DNA of 64,000 nucleotides from the NCBI GenBank assembly GCA_037892935.1, contig JAYXKI010000005.1, positions 1,054,001 through 1,118,000 on the forward strand, in the 5' to 3' direction. The notes under the pieces are model-generated. The model had not been told where the DNA came from and searched no databases. It saw nothing but the letters and a program-made list of their open reading frames with translations. The stretch is from Phlebopus portentosus. Taxonomy: Eukaryota > Basidiomycota > Agaricomycetes > Boletales > Boletinellaceae. Position 1 is the stretch's first letter; each line of letters begins with the position of its first letter. The translations under genes and the position numbers were made by a program. Below, piece after piece: positions 58,976-64,000 of the stretch.

Positions 58976-61900
58976 TCACCAAGCTTCGGGCATGGGAGCG
59001 AAATCGCCTGTCCAGCCGTTCGGCCCCGCAAGCTGTAAGAATATTCCGTCGGAACCGTTTACTGGAATCCCTAGGTCCGTGAGACTCTGTTTTCCGTCCA
59101 TTTCGCAATATGCATCGATCGTTACGTAGATTTGATGATAGGTTACCGCGTATCATAAAGATACCAAGAGTCAGAAAAATTGTCTTTGATTATATTATGG
59201 CAATAGATAGTAAAAAGTACTGACGCCTTCCTGGAGCCACGTTGGAATTGCAGAGGGCGAGAAGATTCCGCGCTCGCTTGGCCATGCGAATCCGAGTTCT
59301 TCCATCGTCATTGGCGGAGGCATGGTAGATGAGTCGATGTACGACGGCGAGACAAGCATGTTCTCCGCACTGGCGGGTAATGGGACTGCCGGTGCTCCAG
59401 GGGCAGCTAGACTGAGCCCGAGCTTGCGCCGCAGATTGGCAAGCATGATGCGTAATGTCAGTGCGTAACTGAAAATTCATTAAAGCGTCAAAAATCAGGG
59501 ATGGGGTAACGAAAGAGCACACGCACCGCTCCGCCGCAACATCAGACAACAATTGTGCGAGTTGCTCTACTTGACCCATAATACCCGCAAGATCGAGGTC
59601 TGATGGGAACAAATTCGCCATCTTGAGCAGGAAGAGGCCCGAGAAAGCCGCGGTGACAAGACTATCATGAACGGCATATCTGAGTGCGGCTCGGTACGAA
59701 GGCGAGTTGAGGAAGATCGAGAGACACGTAGATGCGGCGTTCTTAGCATCAAAAGCAAGTTCTTTCTGTTCAAAAGGCATCTTATCCCAGGCGACACCGC
59801 GCAAAGCGAGGCATACAAGCCAGAGCTTCGCATAATGTAATTCCCCTGCGAGGATCTTACGTGGTAGGGAGTCTTCCTCGAGTGTCCGGGCTAGATATCA
59901 ATATGGAAGCAGATTGAGCATTAATCATCGAAGGAGCATTTTGCTGGACAGCATACCATGTAGTTCATTATTATCCGTAAACCATTTGTCAAGAGCGACG
60001 TTTGCGCGCCGTATGAAAGCCAGCGTATTATGATTAACCTGACCGTTAAGCGGAGACAGCGTCTCGTAAATTTGAGCTAGAATTCGTGTAAATCAATCAG
60101 TAATCTAGCACACGCAAAATACGAAATTAACTCGGTAGAAAAAGTCGCAGATCTCACTTTTTTGGGCTATGAGTTCGACTTGGGCGATAAGCCGGACATC
60201 CGTCGGGGACTGCATCCGGTGTGAAAGAAGTAGTCGGCAATGTCTTATTGAACTCTCGTCGCGAAGCACGATAGGGCGCCCAGTTCCTAAACTCATTCTG
60301 CATATCGAAGATGGCATTCAGTGAGTCAGCAAACTGCAGATACGAATTTGAATTTCGGGAACCACGCGCGGCGCTCCGTGTATCGACGATACATTTATGG
60401 GAACGAGAATTCCACGCCCGGTCTCCCCTAAAGAACCGAAGAATGAATACTCACTGATGATCGAACCAATAGAGGCAAAGCCAGATACGAGCGGAGACAA
60501 CTATAGGTCGGAAAGAATAAGATAATGAGCCACCTGACTACGGATTTAACGGGAAGATGAACGAAACCGAGTGGGGGAGGGCCACGATGTGCAAGACGAG
60601 AATGGCCTAGATAACGCACCTAAATCCCGCTCTTCTTCCTCTGAACGCTGTTTCGCATGCGGGTCCGCAAGCTTCTCTAAGGCGCGGTGGAGGCCTAGAT
60701 CGAGAGCCATGCGCATCGCATGACCAGATGGGAGCCAGCCGTTAGTACTCCATGCCGCAAGCAGGAGCATTCCTGAAGAGTATGAGTCAGCATGCATTGC
60801 CCCATGAAAATAAAGCAACTGCCAATTCACCTTGGACGGCTTCCTTTCTGACAACAGGCCCAAATAGAGAGGAACGTGCGATACCCTGAGCTTCCTCGAG
60901 ACATTTGTAGAAAGTGGGCGTAAGTGGACCATTGCCACTCCGTATTTTACTTGCAATAGCGAGAATCGCATCGAAAGTCCATGGCGTACGCTCTTTCAGA
61001 CTCTCATATGTGTCGTAAGCCGGGTCGAACAAAGGGATGAAGATATGGCAGCCTGAAAAGAATCTTCAAAAGGCTCAAAATTGTGCTTCTACAAATTAAA
61101 AAGGTGCTTACATATGGTATAGTTCTTTCGCCTCAGCATCGGTCACAAAGCCCTGCGACGAAAGACGAAATTAAGACATGGCAAGGATCTCATTAATGCA
61201 TCAACAACCACCTTTTCCACAACATGGGGGAAGGCATTTCTAGGAGTCGGTTCCGCCCTCTTCCGTTTCCTGACTCTAAGATATTGTTCAATACCGAGAA
61301 TGATAAGACAAAAGGGAGGTCCCACCTGGGTAAAGAGTCTGAAGGTGCTGCAGCAGCCTCAGCAGCAGCGTTTGCAAGGCCCTGAAGTGCCTCTATGGGT
61401 GCATTTAGGGATGATCGGGGCAAAGTATCCTCCGACTCGTCGTCGGACGAGGGGGCCGTGCTGGGAACTATCCCATAAGTTGCATATTTGTGTGGCTACA
61501 GTCATCAATAAGCGTTTAAAGAGTGAGAATGATAGTAGTTCGCAAGAATTTGCATACTGGAGGAGCAAAGCCAGGCAACGGAGGAAAGGACTTTTGCTGG
61601 GGACGCTGCGGTTGCTCGTCTGCGTCTGATGGGTTGAAGATATCGACTCTGCCTCGTGGAGGGCCGTTCGCAGCAGGCATATATACACCTTGCATGTCCC
61701 TCGCTGTAGCCGGCACATATCTCCCTGCTGAAGGGACCTGTCCTTGAATGGCAGATAATATGCGGTCAAGGGACGACTGCAACCCAATCATCTGGCTCTG
61801 CATGACCTGCATGTTGCATTGCCCCATTGTGAACACGCGAAGACCAGATTAACATGAGATCAGACTTTGGAATAAATGAAAGTACGTACAAGAAACTGGC

Positions 61901-62440
61901 TCTCGAGGCGCGAGACGCGTCTGAAATAAGTACAATTGGGAAGCGTGTAAAGGTGAGACAGGGTGATATGAGAATAGGGAAAAAGACCGTACTCGATACT
62001 GCCATTCACAAGAGCTGCATCTTTCTTCTTTTCCGGCTTTTCGAAAATACATTGGGCGCCGGAAAGCTGACAACGACGACAAGGCGGCTAGATAGATCGC
62101 GGACTCAAGTTAGAGACGAGATGAGATGGATGTAAATCAGCACCGGGCCGACCGGAGAGGGCTGGCAGCCAGAGCGTCGGCCCTGGTCTGTCCGTCGACC
62201 CGGGTAGCGCGATATAAGGCTTACCTCGCCCTCGCAGCGATTTTTACCCTTCCTGCACGCTGTGCATGCGCGTGCCCCGCGTTTTGGGATGTGGACCGAA
62301 AGGGGAGTTTGGCCCTGCGCGTAATTCGAGGTGGGGGTCGTTGGAGAGTTGAGAACGGGGAATCCGTTGCTGTCTGTATTCCTGCGACGCTTGAGCAGGT
62401 TGTCTGAGCCGTTTGAGAGGGCCGAGGGGGAGAGCGACAT
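58976..62440 (-). CDS. Zn2Cys6 transcription factor with fungal-specific regulatory domain
   Basis: Start ATG at 62440 (MSLSPSALSNGSDNLLKRRR). The zinc cluster is ACTACRKGKNRCEGE plus PCRRCQLSGAQCIFEKPEKK, split by an intron, giving six cysteines. A short coiled-coil-like segment follows (MQVMQSQMIGLQSSLDRIL), then a Pro-rich linker. The fungal-specific transcription factor domain spans about 61150-59500: SGCHIFIPLFDPAYDTYESL, RTPWTFDAILAIASKI, SWSTNGWLPSGHAMRMALDL-like, and the LGTGRP motif. The C-terminal part ends PTWLQE and WTGDFAPMPEAW at 58976. Family members bind CGG repeats as dimers; the target genes here are unknown. Its position about 5 kb from the pectinase cluster does not by itself imply regulation of it. 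More than ten exons. Confidence 0.87.
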
Positions 62441-64000
62441 TTGGAGGGATGTTTGGCTGGAGAAGCGGAGGGCGGGACGCCGGGTAAAGAGGGAGACGGA
62501 TATTCGGAAGCGAAGGCGGACAGTCGAGAGTCAGGCACACAAATCAAGGTAACCCATGACTGGTCGTCCATATGCTTAGACTCAATACATTCACTTGGGA
62601 CACCGACAAACAAACGGTATTCTTCTAGTCGTTGGTGGGTTCCGCCTACCTTTGGTCTCCAGCGACATACATCCGTAAAGCCCGATAAGTTCGCTATAAA
62701 TATTCCGTGTTCAATCGATTGATTGTTTCCGACATTCTTTTGTGTTATACGGCCCGCATGATGTCCTCTCTATCGATCACTCGGTGACCTACTCGAGTCC
62801 TTTCCGTCGCCATTGGCAAACTCTGTCACTTCTAGGTCCTTTGTGGAACTCTTCTGTCTTCCTTCAACCAAGTCTAGAGCAACTGGAAACTATGGCTTCG
62901 GTTTCATTTCGGAAACTAACTCTATTCGATCATATCTTCAGCTCACACCCTCAAGACTCATTCGGACGTGTACACCCGTGAAAGTCGGCTTCCAGTTCAT
63001 CCTCAAACATATGAACTTCACCAGTACGTGGCAATGAATAGGAAGGCCTCGCTACATCATGATGCTACGGTGGCGTCACATTAATATTCCCGTCCGTGAA
63101 TTCGTTGCTCACTCCGTCCTCATCTCCCCTTGAGCAAGGTCCAATAAGGATTTGTCGAACGCACGGTCAACTCGGGATAACGAGCAAATAGGCTCATATT
63201 TTAGCCCACTCCGAAAGAGTGTCTGCTCTTCTATCAGAACCAGAAGAAGCCCAAGCTCATATTCATGAAGATTCCTTCCTTCCTTACCTCTCTTCCTCTA
63301 AGCTCCGCTCTGGGACTGGCAATGCGACCCTCCGTCAGCGGAGCGGAGCCGGGTCCCTCATATCTCCTCGAAACAGACGTGCGTACATACAGCGCAGTCT
63401 ATTCTTAATATCAATTAGCTGGCAGAGCTGCTTTTCCCTGTTTTTTTTTGTACGAAGATCACTAGGCTTGGGAAATCTGCGTTTTGTCTCCGTTCAGGCC
63501 TTCGCCCTGTATTCCGGAATAAAATAGCAAGGCACATCAATGGATGTTTTATACCGAATTTTATGAGTCATGCTTGAAGCTAAATTCCTAAACTTTCGAT
63601 CACCGCGGATTTTACAGGCGGTTACCTGTGGTTACTCGTGGAATGGCATTGACCAAGCAATTCAGGAGTACTATATATGTAGTGTGTGATTCTTGAAATA
63701 TCGAGTACACCTGGGCGCTGTGTTGACTGTATGGTAGAAGCTCACCTCCATGTAACATTCGGATATGCTGGTATACGCTGGTAGCCCGTCTTTTTCTCCG
63801 CAATTTGAATGCTCTGCCTTGGGCATATGACCTAATATTGAATGTCTCCTTCCCGGTCCTTTCTTTTAACTTGTTCTTTTCTTGAACCATAATTGTACGA
63901 TACGTATGTACGCACTATTTAGATGCTTTTCTCAGCTTCTGTTGTTCAAATTCGAAAACGGCCATTCCCAATATTAGTAAGATCTTTCGATAATCCTCCC
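62441..64000. other. Intergenic or start of an unresolved gene
   Basis: No confident gene. A plus-strand frame at about 63192-63385 encodes ERVSALLSEPEEAQAHIHED and ends at a GTGCGT donor. It has no ATG and could be an internal exon of a gene continuing past the window. A minus-strand frame at 63612-63890 begins with ATG (MVQEKNKLKERTGKETFN) but has no recognised family. The rest is AT-balanced sequence with no repeats that I could identify. Confidence 0.35.

Overview
The window is nuclear DNA of a filamentous basidiomycete, most likely an Agaricomycete. Genes are broken by many GT..AG introns of about 50-100 nt, several exons are very small, both strands are densely used with short gaps, and the proteins are fungal: an AreA-type GATA factor, a THI6 fusion, GH28 pectinases, a Zn2Cys6 regulator and an Agaricomycete secreted Cys-rich protein. 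Gene models were built by hand by joining reading frames at visible splice sites. Inner exon borders are firm where stated and approximate elsewhere. No tRNA, rRNA, CRISPR array or intact transposon was seen.

Layout. 1-9401 (+): 5'-truncated AreA/NIT2-like GATA factor, then an EFA6/Yel1-like Sec7-PH Arf exchange factor. 10.4-13.4 kb (-): secreted Cys-rich protein with a Ser-rich tail and a hairpin-dense 3' flank, then a prostaglandin-reductase-like oxidoreductase. 13.9-17.0 kb (-): CPSF73/Ysh1 mRNA 3'-end endonuclease. 17.3-18.1 kb (+): unknown protein. 18.3-22.5 kb: TAPT1-family membrane protein (-) and mitochondrial TFB/rRNA dimethylase-like protein (+) sharing a short divergent promoter. 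22.6-26.9 kb (-): Ctf4/Mcl1 replisome hub with an MCB box before its start. 27.6-31.6 kb (+): a 1188-residue uncharacterised protein whose C-terminus looks like a Ulp1-type peptidase lacking the cysteine nucleophile. 32.2-36.2 kb: THI6 (+) and a PHYHD1-like Fe(II) dioxygenase (-). 36.9-40.4 kb (-): Cdc24 RhoGEF. 40.4-43.95 kb: gene-poor block. 44-46.75 kb (+): Rap1-like telomere protein with BRCT and three Myb-like modules. 47.3-53.9 kb (-): three tandem endopolygalacturonase genes, the middle one a pseudogene. 55.1-58.5 kb: MND1 (-) and an eIF5-mimic/BZW protein (+). 59.0-62.4 kb (-): Zn2Cys6 transcription factor. 62.4-64 kb: no confident gene.

Most genes are unrelated housekeeping functions: RNA 3' processing, replication, meiosis, polarity, thiamine and telomeres. 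The pectinase cluster is the accessory, plant-wall-degrading part. The most unusual signals are the Ulp1-like pseudo-peptidase, the three-Myb Rap1, the decayed pectinase copy and repeated use of 10-24 nt exons, including two that encode the iron site of the dioxygenase.
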